A stretch of DNA of 64,000 nucleotides from Vreelandella profundi (GCF_019722725.1 NZ_CP077941.1:2170001-2234000), one strand, 5' to 3'. Shown: positions 26,830-37,876, numbered from the stretch's first letter. Numbers and translations: made by a program. Notes: generated by a model not told the origin, from the letters alone.

Positions 26830-26988
26830 ATGAAATACCAAGACCATTTTCCCACTATTTGGGATGCGCCACGCCAGAAAACAGTTGTAAGCAAAAAGCC
26901 AGCAAACGCAGTCCCTGCTAAACAAGAGCGCTCAGCATTCAAGGATGTGTTTCTGTCTATTTGGGATACACCTAAATCCAACGCTTAA
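26830..26988 (+). CDS. Hypothetical 52-residue protein with duplicated IWD-P motif
   Basis: A short ORF from ATG 26830 to TAA 26988 with GGAG six bases upstream, a plausible promoter and a dedicated palindrome. The protein begins MKYQDHFPTIWDAPR and ends FKDVFLSIWDTPKSNA, so the unit F-x-[TS]-IWD-[AT]-P appears once at each end, separated by a basic, Ala/Pro/Lys-rich linker. No membrane segment or known domain is visible. The symmetry suggests two equivalent short binding motifs, for example for a partner protein. It is convergent with ycgN with 11 bp between the ends. Function is unknown. Confidence 0.6.
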   Translation: MKYQDHFPTIWDAPRQKTVVSKKPANAVPAKQERSAFKDVFLSIWDTPKSNA

Positions 26989-26999
26989 ACAAGCGAAGG

Positions 27000-27455
27000 C
27001 TACATCGGCAGAATCGCGATGATGTGAGATTCTAGCTGTTGCTCCGGCACATCATCTTGCGATACGGCAAAACTGCGCACACTGATCCCCTTGCGATGAA
27101 CCCGCTCTGCATCGTTACTCAGTAGCGGATGCCAGCCGGCCAGCTTGCGGCCTTCCGACACTCGCCGATAGCCGCAGCTTTGTGGTAACCAGGTAAACTC
27201 CTTAACCAGTGCAGGCGTGAGCTGGGTACAGTCAGGCACGCTGTCAAAACGATTCGGGTAGTCACTGCATTGGCACGATTGAATATCCAGCAAACGGCAG
27301 GCAACGTTAAGCACCGCTAGCTCTTGAGTTTCTTCATCGTGCAACTTTAGCAAGCAGCACTGCCCGCAGCCGTCGCACAACGCCTCCCATTCCGGCGGCG
27401 TGAGCTCTTCAAGCGTAAAGCGCTCCCAGAAACGTTCGCGCATGGTGGTTTCCAT
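27000..27455 (-). CDS. ycgN: YcgN-family cysteine-cluster protein (UPF0260)
   Basis: A 151-residue protein of the YcgN/UPF0260 family. Clustered cysteines (CDGCGQCCLLKL near residues 27-38, then further Cys in QSCQCSDYPNR and VPDC) probably bind a metal or iron-sulfur centre; the biochemical role of the family is not established. ATG 27455 is selected because of the excellent AAGGAGGAGG site; the frame continues upstream to 27488. It is the last gene of the rnd-ycgL-acpH-ycgN group, 34 bp after acpH, an order seen in related gammaproteobacteria except for the acpH position. Confidence 0.9.
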   Translation of the reverse strand: METTMRERFWERFTLEELTPPEWEALCDGCGQCCLLKLHDEETQELAVLNVACRLLDIQSCQCSDYPNRFDSVPDCTQLTPALVKEFTWLPQSCGYRRVSEGRKLAGWHPLLSNDAERVHRKGISVRSFAVSQDDVPEQQLESHIIAILPM

Positions 27456-27489
27456 CGCCTCCTCCTTCGTTGTCACGCAGCAACACACG

Positions 27490-28065
27490 CTATAAAGCTG
27501 TGTTTTGGCGACTTAGTGTTTCAAATAAAACCGGCCATAATGACTGAAAATCTTGCTCTAGCCTTGGATAATCATCATGCAGCCATGGCACAAGGGCCGC
27601 AAGCTGATTAGGGCCGGATAAGCGACGCCCAATGCCAGCAACGGCGCGGCAAGTGAACTCAAAGTCAGCGTAGCCTCTTAGCCAGTCATGCTTGACCAGC
27701 AGCGGCATCATACCCGCTAAGCGATTAGGGGCTGGGCGCGTCGACAGCAGCTGATAGCAGCGCTCAACCAGCTGCTCTTGATCTCGTCGACCGGCCATAT
27801 CCCGCGCTAAGAAATGATCCCAAACCATGTCTAACGCGATTCCCGCATAGCGACGCTGAGCGGTTGGAGCGCGACGCCTTGCCCCCGCCACACAGGGGTG
27901 ACTATCAACCCAGGCATCTACGCGGCGGTGATGGCGAATACCCTGAGCAGTCGCATCCGACCAGTCGCTTAAATCGCGCCCTTTAACGCCATCAGCAATC
28001 AGGTTGCCGTATAGAAAATCATCGCTACCGGCGCGCGCCAACCATGCATGGGCTAGAAAATTCAT
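27490..28065 (-). CDS. acpH: ACP phosphodiesterase (AcpH family)
   Basis: A 191-residue HD-like hydrolase that removes the phosphopantetheine arm from acyl carrier protein in E. coli. The start MNFLAHAWLA with an early His, GNLIADGVKG and the region RHHRRVDAWVDSHP (near 45-58) hold the conserved metal-binding His/Asp. Length matches the E. coli enzyme (193). It lies within the rnd-ycgL-ycgN gene group, eight bases after ycgL. The activity is known for family members, inferred here. Confidence 0.88.
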   Translation of the reverse strand: MNFLAHAWLARAGSDDFLYGNLIADGVKGRDLSDWSDATAQGIRHHRRVDAWVDSHPCVAGARRRAPTAQRRYAGIALDMVWDHFLARDMAGRRDQEQLVERCYQLLSTRPAPNRLAGMMPLLVKHDWLRGYADFEFTCRAVAGIGRRLSGPNQLAALVPWLHDDYPRLEQDFQSLWPVLFETLSRQNTAL

Positions 28066-28073
28066 GGTACCGG

Positions 28074-28376
28074 TTATTCAGCGTCTGAGCGGGACGCGAC
28101 ATGGGCGCGGTGCACATCGAGCAGATAGGCTTCTTTAGGAGGAGGCATCTGCAAATAATATCCTTTGTCCTTAATCCCTTCGACCACATCAGCCGCACTG
28201 ACGCGTGAAAGCTTTTTGTCAGCAGTCAGCAGCATGGTAAACACAGGCAGCGGTTTGCCAAACGTCTCCATGAGCAATTCAGGCACCTGTGACATGCCCT
28301 GACGCTTATCAACGTATAGATACATTTCATCTTTGCACGAGCTTTTGAAAACATCACAAATTAGCTTGTCGCTCAT
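28074..28376 (-). CDS. ycgL: YcgL domain protein (DUF709)
   Basis: A 100-residue protein of the YcgL family, recognisable by CDVFKSSCKDEMYLYV at residues 8-23 and GYYLQMPPP near 72. Its function is unknown. The ATG overlaps the rnd stop codon by four bases (ATGA), so it is translationally coupled to RNase D, as in many pseudomonads. Confidence 0.93.
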   Translation of the reverse strand: MSDKLICDVFKSSCKDEMYLYVDKRQGMSQVPELLMETFGKPLPVFTMLLTADKKLSRVSAADVVEGIKDKGYYLQMPPPKEAYLLDVHRAHVASRSDAE

Positions 28377-29509
28377 GATGGTAGCTCCTCAAGGGCCTGA
28401 ACCAGCGCAGTATTTAAACACTCGCCGCGCCAACCGCTGGGTAATGAATACGGCTCACTGGCCAAATTCTGCATCACGAGCGTTTCAATATCTCGACGGC
28501 GCATCAGCATTTCAGGCGCCATGCCCAAGTCATCGGCTTTGGCGGTGATCACTTTTTTAAGGGCTTTAAAGCGCGTTTTAAAAGTAGGGTGCATCGGGTC
28601 AGGCCAACGTACCGGTAGGACCGACTCCTCGCAATGCTGTGCCTGCTTTACCATTGCCAGCAGCGCGTCACCCTCTTTTTTGATCAGCACTGGCTTAACG
28701 CCTTCCACCTCGGCTAGCTCAAAGCGATTGCCGGGCATTTTTTCTGCGATCGCAAACAGTAACTTATCGCTAATTAGCCAATTACGGGGTAAATCACGCC
28801 GACGTGTTTCGCCCTCTCGCCACGTGGTCATTAAACGATACGCCTCCATTTGGCGAGGCGCTAAGCGCCAAAGCTGGCGTTGCCGGGTATACCACTGCTG
28901 GTCGTTTTCAACACTGCGACCCGCCTGCTCAATTAAACTGGCGCACTCAGCATCCACCCATTCGCGGCGACCCAATATAGCGAGCTTTTCAGCCTGGAAC
29001 TCCCATACTTTCAATAAATAAATAACGTCTAGCGCGGCGTAATGGCACTGCGCTGGGGTTAGTGGACGCACTAACCAATTCGAGCGTGTTTCCTCTTTGG
29101 GAAGCGTTTCATCGAACCAGAATTCGACCAGCTTTTGATATCCCATGCTGGGGTTCTCGCCTAAAAAACCCTGCGCCACCTGCGTGTCCATTAACGGCGT
29201 AGGCAAAACGCCGGCCCAGCATTGAAATACTTCCAAATCCTCGCTGCAGGCATGCAACAGTTTGATCGCGCTATTTTGCAGCAAAGCACGAAATTTTTCG
29301 GTACACGGCACCGCCACCGGATCAATTAAATATGCCTCCTCTCCCGCGGTAAATTGTAATAGCGCAGGAACGGGGAAAAACGTGTTCTCTCTGAAAAATT
29401 CGGTATCCAGTGCAATCACCGAGGCATCGGCTGCTTGCTCACACGCTGCATCGAGCGCATCTGGGGTATCAAGCCATTGAAAAGCGGGAGTAAGAGAGGA
29501 CAAAAGCAT
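28373..29509 (-). CDS. rnd: Ribonuclease D
   Basis: A 378-residue 3'-5' exoribonuclease that trims tRNA precursors and other stable RNAs. The DEDD catalytic Asp/Glu pair is in VIALDTEFFRE near residues 34-44, the second Asp in LLHACSEDLEVF, and the third in YAALDVIYL. HRDC domains follow from about residue 205. ATG 29509 has GGAAG upstream and gives the usual N-terminus; GTG 29527 is the alternative. It begins the rnd-ycgL-acpH-ycgN group. Confidence 0.95.
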   Translation of the reverse strand: MLLSSLTPAFQWLDTPDALDAACEQAADASVIALDTEFFRENTFFPVPALLQFTAGEEAYLIDPVAVPCTEKFRALLQNSAIKLLHACSEDLEVFQCWAGVLPTPLMDTQVAQGFLGENPSMGYQKLVEFWFDETLPKEETRSNWLVRPLTPAQCHYAALDVIYLLKVWEFQAEKLAILGRREWVDAECASLIEQAGRSVENDQQWYTRQRQLWRLAPRQMEAYRLMTTWREGETRRRDLPRNWLISDKLLFAIAEKMPGNRFELAEVEGVKPVLIKKEGDALLAMVKQAQHCEESVLPVRWPDPMHPTFKTRFKALKKVITAKADDLGMAPEMLMRRRDIETLVMQNLASEPYSLPSGWRGECLNTALVQALEELPS

Positions 29510-29572
29510 TCTTCCAAGTTGACACACAATCGCCAGAGCGTTTGCGGTTAGAGAACTACTGATTAAGTAGGC

Positions 29573-30178
29573 TTATTCACTGATAAAAGGCAGACGCCCA
29601 TTAAATGCGCGGCTCAATGTGCCCCCATCGACGTATTCAAGCTCCCCGCCCATTGGCACCCCATAGGCTAGCCGAGAGAGTTTGACGCCATATTCAGAAA
29701 GCTGCGAGGCAATGTAGTGGGCCGTCGCTTCGCCTTCGATGGTGGGGTTAGTGGCCAGCACCACTTCTTCGACCAGCCCTTCTGCGACCCGCGCTTCTAG
29801 CAAATCTAAACCAATCGACTCGGGGCCAATGCCATCCAGCGGCGAAAGGTGCCCATGCAAGACAAAGTAGCGCCCCTTAAACCCACCGGCTTCTTCAATG
29901 GCTAACTGATCAGCGGGCGACTCTACGACACATAGCAACGCATCGTCACGACGCACACTCTCACACAGTGCACAAATTTCAGCCTCTGTCAGAGTGCGGC
30001 AGCGTTGGCAGTAACCCACTTCCTCAATCGCTTGTTGAATCACCGCGGCAAGACGCTGCCCGCCTGGGCGCTCGCGCTCGAGAAGGTGCATAGCCATGCG
30101 TTGGGCCGTTTTAGGCCCAACGCCTGGCAGAACGCGAAAAGCCTCCATCAACTGCTCAACGAGGGGAGAAAAGCGCAT
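29573..30178 (-). CDS. recR: Recombination protein RecR
   Basis: A 201-residue recombination mediator that works with RecF/RecO in loading RecA at gaps. It has an N-terminal helix-hairpin-helix ([14 protein letters not shown]), a C4 zinc finger ([16 protein letters not shown] near residues 57-72) and a Toprim domain from about 80. Length matches the E. coli protein exactly. The stop of ybaB lies three bases ahead of the recR start, and both follow dnaX, the classical arrangement. Confidence 0.97.
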   Translation of the reverse strand: MRFSPLVEQLMEAFRVLPGVGPKTAQRMAMHLLERERPGGQRLAAVIQQAIEEVGYCQRCRTLTEAEICALCESVRRDDALLCVVESPADQLAIEEAGGFKGRYFVLHGHLSPLDGIGPESIGLDLLEARVAEGLVEEVVLATNPTIEGEATAHYIASQLSEYGVKLSRLAYGVPMGGELEYVDGGTLSRAFNGRLPFISE

Positions 30179-30181
30179 TGC

Positions 30182-30508
30182 TTAGAACGGCATCTTAAAG
30201 CCGGGGGGAAGGCTCAGCCCGGACGTCGCTTCTTCCATTTTCGCCTTAGAGCTAACTTCTACTTTACGTACCGCATCATTAACCGCCGCCGCCAGCAAAT
30301 CTTCCAGCAGCTCCTTATCTTCTTCCATGACGCTGGGATCGATAGTCACATTGGAGACGTCATGACGACCGTTCATAGTAACTTTCACCATGCCAGCACC
30401 CGCTTCGCCCTGAACCTCAACCTTGGCGACTTCTTCCTGAGCGTGCTGCATTTTTTCCTGCATTTCTTGGGCTTGTTTCATCAAGTTGCCCATTCCGCCT
30501 TTAAGCAT
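30182..30508 (-). CDS. ybaB: YbaB/EbfC nucleoid-associated protein
   Basis: A 108-residue small DNA-binding protein. The N-terminal Gly/Met/Gln-rich helix ([20 protein letters not shown]) leads into a long amphipathic coil, and the central strand [20 protein letters not shown] is conserved in the family. It forms dimers that coat DNA. Located between dnaX and recR in the same direction. Confidence 0.96.
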   Translation of the reverse strand: MLKGGMGNLMKQAQEMQEKMQHAQEEVAKVEVQGEAGAGMVKVTMNGRHDVSNVTIDPSVMEEDKELLEDLLAAAVNDAVRKVEVSSKAKMEEATSGLSLPPGFKMPF

Positions 30509-30568
30509 GATTCGATCTCCGATATGGCTGAAAAAAACGTCTTAGAAAATGAGTCGCAGGATGCGCAG

Positions 30569-32575
<2,007 letters not shown>

Positions 32576-32605
32576 GAAGCTGTTTTTCCTTCGAGAGGGT
32601 ATTGC

Positions 32606-32956
32606 TTAAGCGTTGTCGCCGCCTTCTACCGCACCAGCGCGCTGAGCAGCGGCTTTTACTAGCTTTTCTAATTCGCCGTTTTGATGCATTTCTACCACGA
32701 TGTCACAGCCGCCTACGAGTTCACCTTCAACCCACAGCTGGGGGAACGTCGGCCAGTTCGCAATTTTCGGCAGCTCGGCGCGAATATCCGGATTATCCAG
32801 GATATTAACGAACGCAAAACGCTCGCCACAGCTCATTAGCGCTTGAATCGTCTGGGCAGAAAAACCGCACTGAGGCAGCTGCGGCGACCCTTTCATGTAA
32901 ATAAGGATCGGGTTTTCGCTAATTTGGCGCTGAATGTTTTCGGCAGTCGTGCTCAT
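32606..32956 (-). CDS. grxD: Monothiol glutaredoxin (Grx4 type)
   Basis: A 116-residue CGFS-type glutaredoxin that carries [2Fe-2S] clusters with glutathione for delivery to targets. The active site CGFS lies near residues 30-33 in PQCGFSAQT, after KGSPQLPQ, followed by the glutathione-binding WPTFPQLWV and GGCDIV motifs. ATG 32956 is used rather than the upstream start at 32995, because GAGGAAAA precedes it and the family begins near MSTTAENIQ. It sits between dnaX and the divergent argF. Confidence 0.94.
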   Translation of the reverse strand: MSTTAENIQRQISENPILIYMKGSPQLPQCGFSAQTIQALMSCGERFAFVNILDNPDIRAELPKIANWPTFPQLWVEGELVGGCDIVVEMHQNGELEKLVKAAAQRAGAVEGGDNA

Positions 32957-33057
32957 ACAATTTTCCTCGCATAAAAATAGCCCGTGCTCACTCACTAATG
33001 CCCGAGTGGAACGCTAGGCTTTAACGTGTGGGCATCATTCTACGCATGCCGTACGCG

Positions 33058-33086
33058 TTGCGCATCCCCTGCCGCATCGCTAGGAT
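33058..33086 (+). promoter_or_regulatory. Candidate promoter of argF
   Basis: TTGCGC and TAGGAT are separated by 17 bp, about 28 bp before the argF start codon. I did not find a clear ARG box. Confidence 0.4.
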
Positions 33087-33113
33087 AGTGTTTTTACGCG
33101 GAGAGAAGCCCCC

Positions 33114-34034
33114 ATGGCGACACGCCATTTCCTGACCTTGCTAGATTTGTCCCCGGATGAGCTGGACTATTTAATCCAACGCGCCATTACGATTAAGACC
33201 AATCTTAAGGCCCAAGGCCCTGTTTATACACCATTATCCAACCGCACTCTGGCGATGATCTTTGAAAAATCATCAACGCGCACGCGGGTGTCGTTTGAAA
33301 CAGGAATGGCGCAGTTTGGTGGCCACGCGCTCTTTCTCTCTCCCCGCGATACGCAGTTAGGCCGAGGCGAACCGATTGAAGACACCGCTCGCGTGCTGTC
33401 TGAGATGGTCGATGCGGTGATGATCCGCACGTTTTCACACGCAGGGCTGGAAACCTATGCCAGCGCTAGCAGCGTGCCGGTCATTAACGCGCTAAGCGAT
33501 GACTATCACCCTTGCCAGCTACTCGCTGACGTAATGACCTGGACCGAGCTACGCGGCAGCGTTAAGGGCCGCACTGCAGTATGGATTGGCGATGGCAATA
33601 ACATGTGCCATTCATGGATCAATGCGGCCCGCCAGTTCGGCTTTCATCTGCGCGTATGCTGCCCGAAAGGCTACGAGCCGCGCGCTGACATAATGGCGGC
33701 CGCCGGCGATCACGTTAGCATGCTGCACGACCCCCAGGCAGCGGTCAAAGACGCTGACTTAATCACCACCGACGTCTGGGCCTCGATGGGTCAGGAAGAA
33801 GAGCAGGCTAAACGCGAAGCAGACTTCGCAGGTTTTCAAGTCACCGAAGCGATGCTTGATGCCGCCCGCCAGGACGTGCTGTTCTTGCACTGCCTGCCGG
33901 CGCATCGCGGCGAAGAAATTAGCCTCACTCTACTCGATGACCCGCGCTCGGTCGTTTGGCAAGAAGCAGGCAACCGCTTACACGCGCAAAAAGCGCTTAT
34001 CGAGTTTTTGCTGCTAGGCAAAATTGCAGCTTAG
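33114..34034 (+). CDS. argF: Ornithine carbamoyltransferase
   Basis: A 306-residue cytoplasmic transferase that joins carbamoyl phosphate and ornithine to give citrulline in arginine biosynthesis. The carbamoyl-phosphate motif SSTRTR is at about residues 47-52, [11 protein letters not shown] near 123-133 and the ornithine/active-site [10 protein letters not shown] near 260. Length and motifs are those of the anabolic enzyme, and no arcABC genes are nearby. GGAGAGAAG lies ahead of ATG 33114. A strong terminator follows. Confidence 0.96.
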   Translation: MATRHFLTLLDLSPDELDYLIQRAITIKTNLKAQGPVYTPLSNRTLAMIFEKSSTRTRVSFETGMAQFGGHALFLSPRDTQLGRGEPIEDTARVLSEMVDAVMIRTFSHAGLETYASASSVPVINALSDDYHPCQLLADVMTWTELRGSVKGRTAVWIGDGNNMCHSWINAARQFGFHLRVCCPKGYEPRADIMAAAGDHVSMLHDPQAAVKDADLITTDVWASMGQEEEQAKREADFAGFQVTEAMLDAARQDVLFLHCLPAHRGEEISLTLLDDPRSVVWQEAGNRLHAQKALIEFLLLGKIAA

Positions 34035-34050
34035 CCGCTGAAATTAAGCC

Positions 34051-34086
34051 AAAAAAAAGCCTCGCTTAAACCGCGAGGCTTTTTTA
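34051..34086. terminator. Bidirectional terminator between argF and tRNA-Ala
   Basis: Arms AGCCTCGC and GCGAGGCT around a seven-base loop are flanked by eight A on the left and six T on the right, so it can end both the rightward argF transcript and the leftward tRNA transcript. Confidence 0.88.
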
Positions 34087-34112
34087 TCGATGATCGTTAA
34101 CTTTTAATATAA

Positions 34113-34188
34113 TGGTGGAGCCTAGCGGGATCGAACCGCTGACCTCAACACTGCCAGTGTTGCGCTCTCCCAGCTGAGCTAAGGCCCC
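34113..34188 (-). tRNA. tRNA-Ala (GGC)
   Basis: A 76-nt cloverleaf with encoded CCA on the minus strand. The acceptor stem pairs GGGGCCT with AGGCTCC, allowing one G-T wobble pair, the D arm is AGCTCAGCTGGGAGAGCG, the anticodon loop CTGGCAG gives GGC, and the T arm has GGTTCGATCC. Confidence 0.95.
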
Positions 34189-34217
34189 ACTTACTGCGCG
34201 TATCTGCAGCGAGGCGG

Positions 34218-34246
34218 ATACTACGATGAACATTTATCTCAGTCAA
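34218..34246 (-). promoter_or_regulatory. Promoter of tRNA-Ala
   Basis: On the minus strand TTGACT and TAGTAT are spaced by 17 bp, about 30 bp upstream of the tRNA 5' end. Confidence 0.65.
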
Positions 34247-34378
34247 GTTTTTGAATCACCTGCTTTTATCTAATTCTCCTTTGTCGTTAGCTGTGGCACT
34301 CTATATGCAGTTAATACGATAGAGAGCGTACAAGGCCAACGCCTGAGCCCAAGATGTTTCCATGCAGGAGCCTGTCCA

Positions 34379-35029
34379 TTGATCAGTGTCCTTATCGCCG
34401 ATGATCATCATCTCGTTAGAACTAGCATCGCCCACCTGCTAAATGAAGAGTCCGACATTAAAATTGTGGGCGAGGTCGACGACGGTGAAAGCGCGGTAAC
34501 TCAGTCCCGCCAATTGAAGCCTGACATCGTGCTGATGGATATTCGTATGCCGGGAATTGGCGGGCTGGAAGCGACGCGACGCATTCGCCGCACGATGAAA
34601 GACGTTAAAGTTCTCATCTTAACGGCGCACATGGAAGACAGCGTACTACGACGCATGCTCGAAGCCGGTGCATCAGGGTTTTTAAGCAAAGGCGCCGGTG
34701 CGCTAGAAATGACCGAGGCCATACGCCAAGTGTTTCATGGCGGCCGTTACGTCAGCCAGGAAATTGCCCAGCGCTTAGCTCTTTCGCATTTCACCAATGA
34801 AGACAATCCGTTTAGCCACCTCTCCCATCGTGAGCTACAGATTGCCCTCATGATTGTTAATTGCCAGCGGGTGCAAGATATTTCTGACCGCCTGCATTTA
34901 AGTCCTAAAACAGTAAACACCTATCGCTACCGACTCTTTGATAAACTACAGGTTGCCTCTGACGTTGAGCTAACCCATTTAGCGCTTCGGCATGGGCTGG
35001 TCGAGGGGTTTGACGCCACCCAAATATAA
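34379..35029 (+). CDS. gacA: Response regulator GacA/UvrY
   Basis: A 216-residue regulator with an N-terminal receiver (acidic pair ADDHH, phosphoacceptor Asp54 in VLMDIRMP, Thr in LILTAH, conserved K in FLSKGAG) and a C-terminal LuxR-type helix-turn-helix (LSPKTVNTYRYRLFDKL near 182-198). It activates small RNAs that titrate CsrA/RsmA, controlled by the GacS/BarA kinase. The start is TTG, supported by AGGAG eight bases upstream and by the family start MI-V-L--DDH; TTG starts are known for gacA in other genera. The uvrC gene follows 42 bp downstream, the conserved arrangement. Confidence 0.95.
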   Translation: MISVLIADDHHLVRTSIAHLLNEESDIKIVGEVDDGESAVTQSRQLKPDIVLMDIRMPGIGGLEATRRIRRTMKDVKVLILTAHMEDSVLRRMLEAGASGFLSKGAGALEMTEAIRQVFHGGRYVSQEIAQRLALSHFTNEDNPFSHLSHRELQIALMIVNCQRVQDISDRLHLSPKTVNTYRYRLFDKLQVASDVELTHLALRHGLVEGFDATQI

Positions 35030-35071
35030 CCCCACCTTCCGTCCGCTGTAATCGGGTACCGACACGCTGAT

Positions 35072-36886
35072 ATGACCTTTGATTCAAAACAGTTCTTGAG
35101 CTCCGTAAGCACCTCCCCCGGGGTTTATCGCATGCTCGATGAACAAAGTAATACGCTCTATGTCGGCAAGGCCAAACGCCTCAAGGCCCGCCTATCCAGT
35201 TATTTCCGTGGTCAGTTGAACACCAAAACCCAGGCAATGGTTGGCCGCATTGCCGACGTCCAAGTCACCGTTACGCGCACTGAAACAGAGGCTCTGCTAC
35301 TCGAACAGACGCTGATCAAACAGCTGCGTCCGCCGTACAATATTTTGCTGCGTGACGATAAATCGTATCCCTTCGTATTTGTCACCGACCGTCATGCTTA
35401 CCCAGCGCTAGAGTATAAGCGCGCGCGTCAACGCCGCGACGATGGCCGCTACTTAGGCCCCTACCCTAGTAGCGGCGCCGTGCGTGAAAGCCTTTCGTTG
35501 ATGCAAAAAATATTTCATATCCGCAACTGCGAAGACAGCGTCTTCGCGCACCGTTCACGGCCATGCCTGCAGTATCAAATCCAGCGCTGCAGCGCGCCTT
35601 GCGTTGACTATATTTCAGCAGAGGATTACCGACGCGACCTTGAACATGCGGTGATGTGTCTAGAAGGTAAAAGTGAAAATGTGACTCAAGAGCTGGTAGC
35701 GGCGATGGAAGCAGCCAGCAAAGCGCTAAATTTTGAGGAAGCCGCGCGCCTTCGCGACCAGGTACAGCAGCTGCGCCAGCTGCAACAGCGCCAGTTTGTC
35801 GATACCGGCGGCGGCGATGCGGATATTTTCGCCCTTGCCACGCGCCCCGGTGCGCTGGGCGTTTCTGTACTCAGCGTTCGCGATGGCCGATTGCTGGGCG
35901 CGCGCCATCACACGCCGAAAAACGATTTAGACCTGCCAATTGAGACACTGCTTACTGAAGTCGTAAGCCAATATTATTTTGGTCAGCCGCATAACGTGCC
36001 CAGCGAAGTCATCACCAGCCACCCGCTAGAGGACAGCGACCTGATTGCCGAAGCGCTGACCCAGCAGGCGGGCAAGCGCATTCGTGTGACTAGCCAGGTG
36101 CGCGGCCACCGTGCCCAGTGGCAGCAGCTTGCTATCACTAACGCTGAGCAGCAGCTGGCATCGCATCTTGCCAATCAAACCCAGCTGACCCAACGTTTTA
36201 GCTCCTTACAGAAAGCGCTGGGGCTCGACGAAATACCCCAGCGCCTCGAATGCTTTGATATTAGCCATAGCCATGGCGAAGCCACCGTTGCTTCCTGCGT
36301 TGTCTTTGATCACCAGGGGCCGCGTAAAAGCGACTATCGGCATTTCCGCATTGAAGGAGTCGCCGCCGGCGATGACTACGCTGCTATGCAGCAGGCGCTG
36401 ACACGCCGCCTCAAGCGGGTTAAAAGTGGTGAAGCGGTGGCGCCCGACATTGTGATTGTCGATGGCGGCAAAGGTCAGCTCAACATGGCGCGTGGCGTGT
36501 TTAAAGCGTTAGATATCACCAATATCATTCTTCTTGGCGTTGCCAAAGGCACGACGCGGAAGGCGGGGCTTGAAAGCCTATTCTTAGAAACAGCTGACAA
36601 TCCACTCGACCTAGACCCTTCTTCACCGGCGCTGCACCTAATACAGCACATTCGGGATGAGTCACATCGCTTTGCGATTGCCGGGCATCGCGCTCAGCGC
36701 GACAAAGCAAGACGCACGTCTACCCTACAAGACATTCCAGGCGTTGGGCCTAAACGCAGACGCGAGCTATTACGCTTTTTTGGCGGCCTTCAAGGCGTAC
36801 AAAAAGCCAGCCGTGATGAACTTATACGCGTACCGGGTATCAATGCGGCACTCGCCGAAAGTATTTACCGGGCGTTAAACGGATAA
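35072..36886 (+). CDS. uvrC: Excinuclease ABC subunit C
   Basis: A 604-residue nucleotide-excision repair nuclease that makes both incisions around a lesion held by UvrB. The GIY-YIG domain begins SPGVYRMLDEQSNTLYVGKA at about residues 11-30. A UVR motif (NFEEAARLRDQVQQL) sits near residue 218, the RNase-H-like C-terminal nuclease contains ECFDISHSHGE and VIVDGGKGQL, and a tandem helix-hairpin-helix (DIPGVGPKRRRELLRFF) ends the protein. Length is that of E. coli UvrC (610). Confidence 0.97.
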   Translation: MTFDSKQFLSSVSTSPGVYRMLDEQSNTLYVGKAKRLKARLSSYFRGQLNTKTQAMVGRIADVQVTVTRTETEALLLEQTLIKQLRPPYNILLRDDKSYPFVFVTDRHAYPALEYKRARQRRDDGRYLGPYPSSGAVRESLSLMQKIFHIRNCEDSVFAHRSRPCLQYQIQRCSAPCVDYISAEDYRRDLEHAVMCLEGKSENVTQELVAAMEAASKALNFEEAARLRDQVQQLRQLQQRQFVDTGGGDADIFALATRPGALGVSVLSVRDGRLLGARHHTPKNDLDLPIETLLTEVVSQYYFGQPHNVPSEVITSHPLEDSDLIAEALTQQAGKRIRVTSQVRGHRAQWQQLAITNAEQQLASHLANQTQLTQRFSSLQKALGLDEIPQRLECFDISHSHGEATVASCVVFDHQGPRKSDYRHFRIEGVAAGDDYAAMQQALTRRLKRVKSGEAVAPDIVIVDGGKGQLNMARGVFKALDITNIILLGVAKGTTRKAGLESLFLETADNPLDLDPSSPALHLIQHIRDESHRFAIAGHRAQRDKARRTSTLQDIPGVGPKRRRELLRFFGGLQGVQKASRDELIRVPGINAALAESIYRALNG

Positions 36887-36980
36887 ACACCCTGTTAGCA
36901 TGGATGCTATCGGCTAAGGGGGATAGAATGACTCCAAACATTTCGAATCCTATGATTTCCAGCAAGGATCGCTTCCTGCG

Positions 36981-37529
36981 ATGAATATACCCAACATACT
37001 GACCTTGGCGAGAATCGCCTTCATCCCGCTGCTCGTGGTGCTGTTTTATCTCCCGTTTAGCTGGAGCATGCCCGTGGCAGCGGGGCTATTTGGCCTAGCC
37101 TCGATTACTGACTGGCTAGACGGCTATTTAGCGCGTCGCTGGAATCAGTCAACGCCGTTTGGCGCTTTTTTGGACCCCGTGGCCGACAAACTTATGGTCG
37201 TGGTGGCTCTGGCGCTATTAATTGAGCGCTACGACACCTTAGTGCTAACGCTTCCCGCGCTCGTCATTATCGGCCGTGAAATCGTTATTTCAGCGCTGCG
37301 AGAATGGATGGCGGAAATGGGCAAGCGTGGCATGGTGGCCGTTTCATGGGTTGGCAAACTCAAAACAACGCTGCAAATGGTCTCCTTGCTCATCTTGCTA
37401 GCCTTCCCGCCAGCGCACCCGCTTGCGCTGGTAGGCGTTGTCGTAGTGTATGTCGCCGCCGCCCTAACGCTCTGGTCAATGATTCAGTACTTGAAAGCCG
37501 CCTGGCCGCATCTTAGCCGTTCGATGTAA
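36981..37529 (+). CDS. pgsA: CDP-diacylglycerol-glycerol-3-phosphate 3-phosphatidyltransferase
   Basis: A 182-residue inner-membrane enzyme for the committed step of phosphatidylglycerol synthesis. The CDP-alcohol phosphatidyltransferase signature runs from DWLDGYLARRWNQ at about residue 47 through GAFLDPVADK, giving D-G-x2-A-R-x8-G-x3-D-x3-D. Four to five membrane helices are visible. It completes gacA-uvrC-pgsA, then tRNA genes, a widely conserved pseudomonad/halomonad order. The GGA upstream is rather far from ATG 36981, but the N-terminus MNIPNILTLARI is exactly that of the family. Confidence 0.96.
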   Translation: MNIPNILTLARIAFIPLLVVLFYLPFSWSMPVAAGLFGLASITDWLDGYLARRWNQSTPFGAFLDPVADKLMVVVALALLIERYDTLVLTLPALVIIGREIVISALREWMAEMGKRGMVAVSWVGKLKTTLQMVSLLILLAFPPAHPLALVGVVVVYVAAALTLWSMIQYLKAAWPHLSRSM

Positions 37530-37543
37530 CTAGCCGCTCCATG

Positions 37544-37578
37544 TAAGCTGCTGATAAATAAATAAGGATCGCAGCTTA
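37544..37578 (+). terminator. Possible terminator after pgsA
   Basis: TAAGCTGC and GCAGCTTA form an 8-bp stem around a 19-base A/T-rich loop. No T-run follows, so it is only a weak candidate. Confidence 0.3.
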
Positions 37579-37587
37579 ATTCATTGA

Positions 37588-37615
37588 TTGACAACTCGCC
37601 GGTGATCCGTATAAT
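37588..37615 (+). promoter_or_regulatory. Consensus promoter of the tRNA Gly-Cys-Leu cluster
   Basis: Exact TTGACA and TATAAT hexamers separated by 16 bp, 15 bases before tRNA-Gly. It should drive all three tRNA genes. Confidence 0.85.
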
Positions 37616-37630
37616 TCGCCATCGAGTCGA

Positions 37631-37705
37631 GCGGGAATAGCTCAGTGGTAGAGCATCGCCTTGCCAAGGCGAGGGTCGGGAGTTCGAATCTCCTTTCCCG
37701 CTCCA
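37631..37705 (+). tRNA. tRNA-Gly (GCC)
   Basis: A 75-nt cloverleaf with encoded CCA: acceptor GCGGGAA paired with TTCCCGC, anticodon loop TTGCCAA giving GCC, and T arm GAGTTCGAATCTC. Confidence 0.96.
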
Positions 37706-37716
37706 ATGACTCTTGA

Positions 37717-37790
37717 GGCTGGATGGCAGAGTGGTTATGCAGCGGACTGCAACTCCGTGTACGCCGGTTCGATTCCGACTCCAGCCTCCA
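37717..37790 (+). tRNA. tRNA-Cys (GCA)
   Basis: A 74-nt cloverleaf with encoded CCA: acceptor GGCTGGA with TCCAGCC, anticodon loop CTGCAAC giving GCA, and T arm CGGTTCGATTCCG. It lies 11 bp after tRNA-Gly. Confidence 0.96.
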
Positions 37791-37876
37791 TATTTCTCGT
37801 GTAGTGATGCTTTTTCAAAGCATAATTTTTCAAAGAACTTTTTGAAAATAACTTTGAAACAACATTGCGATGATTT

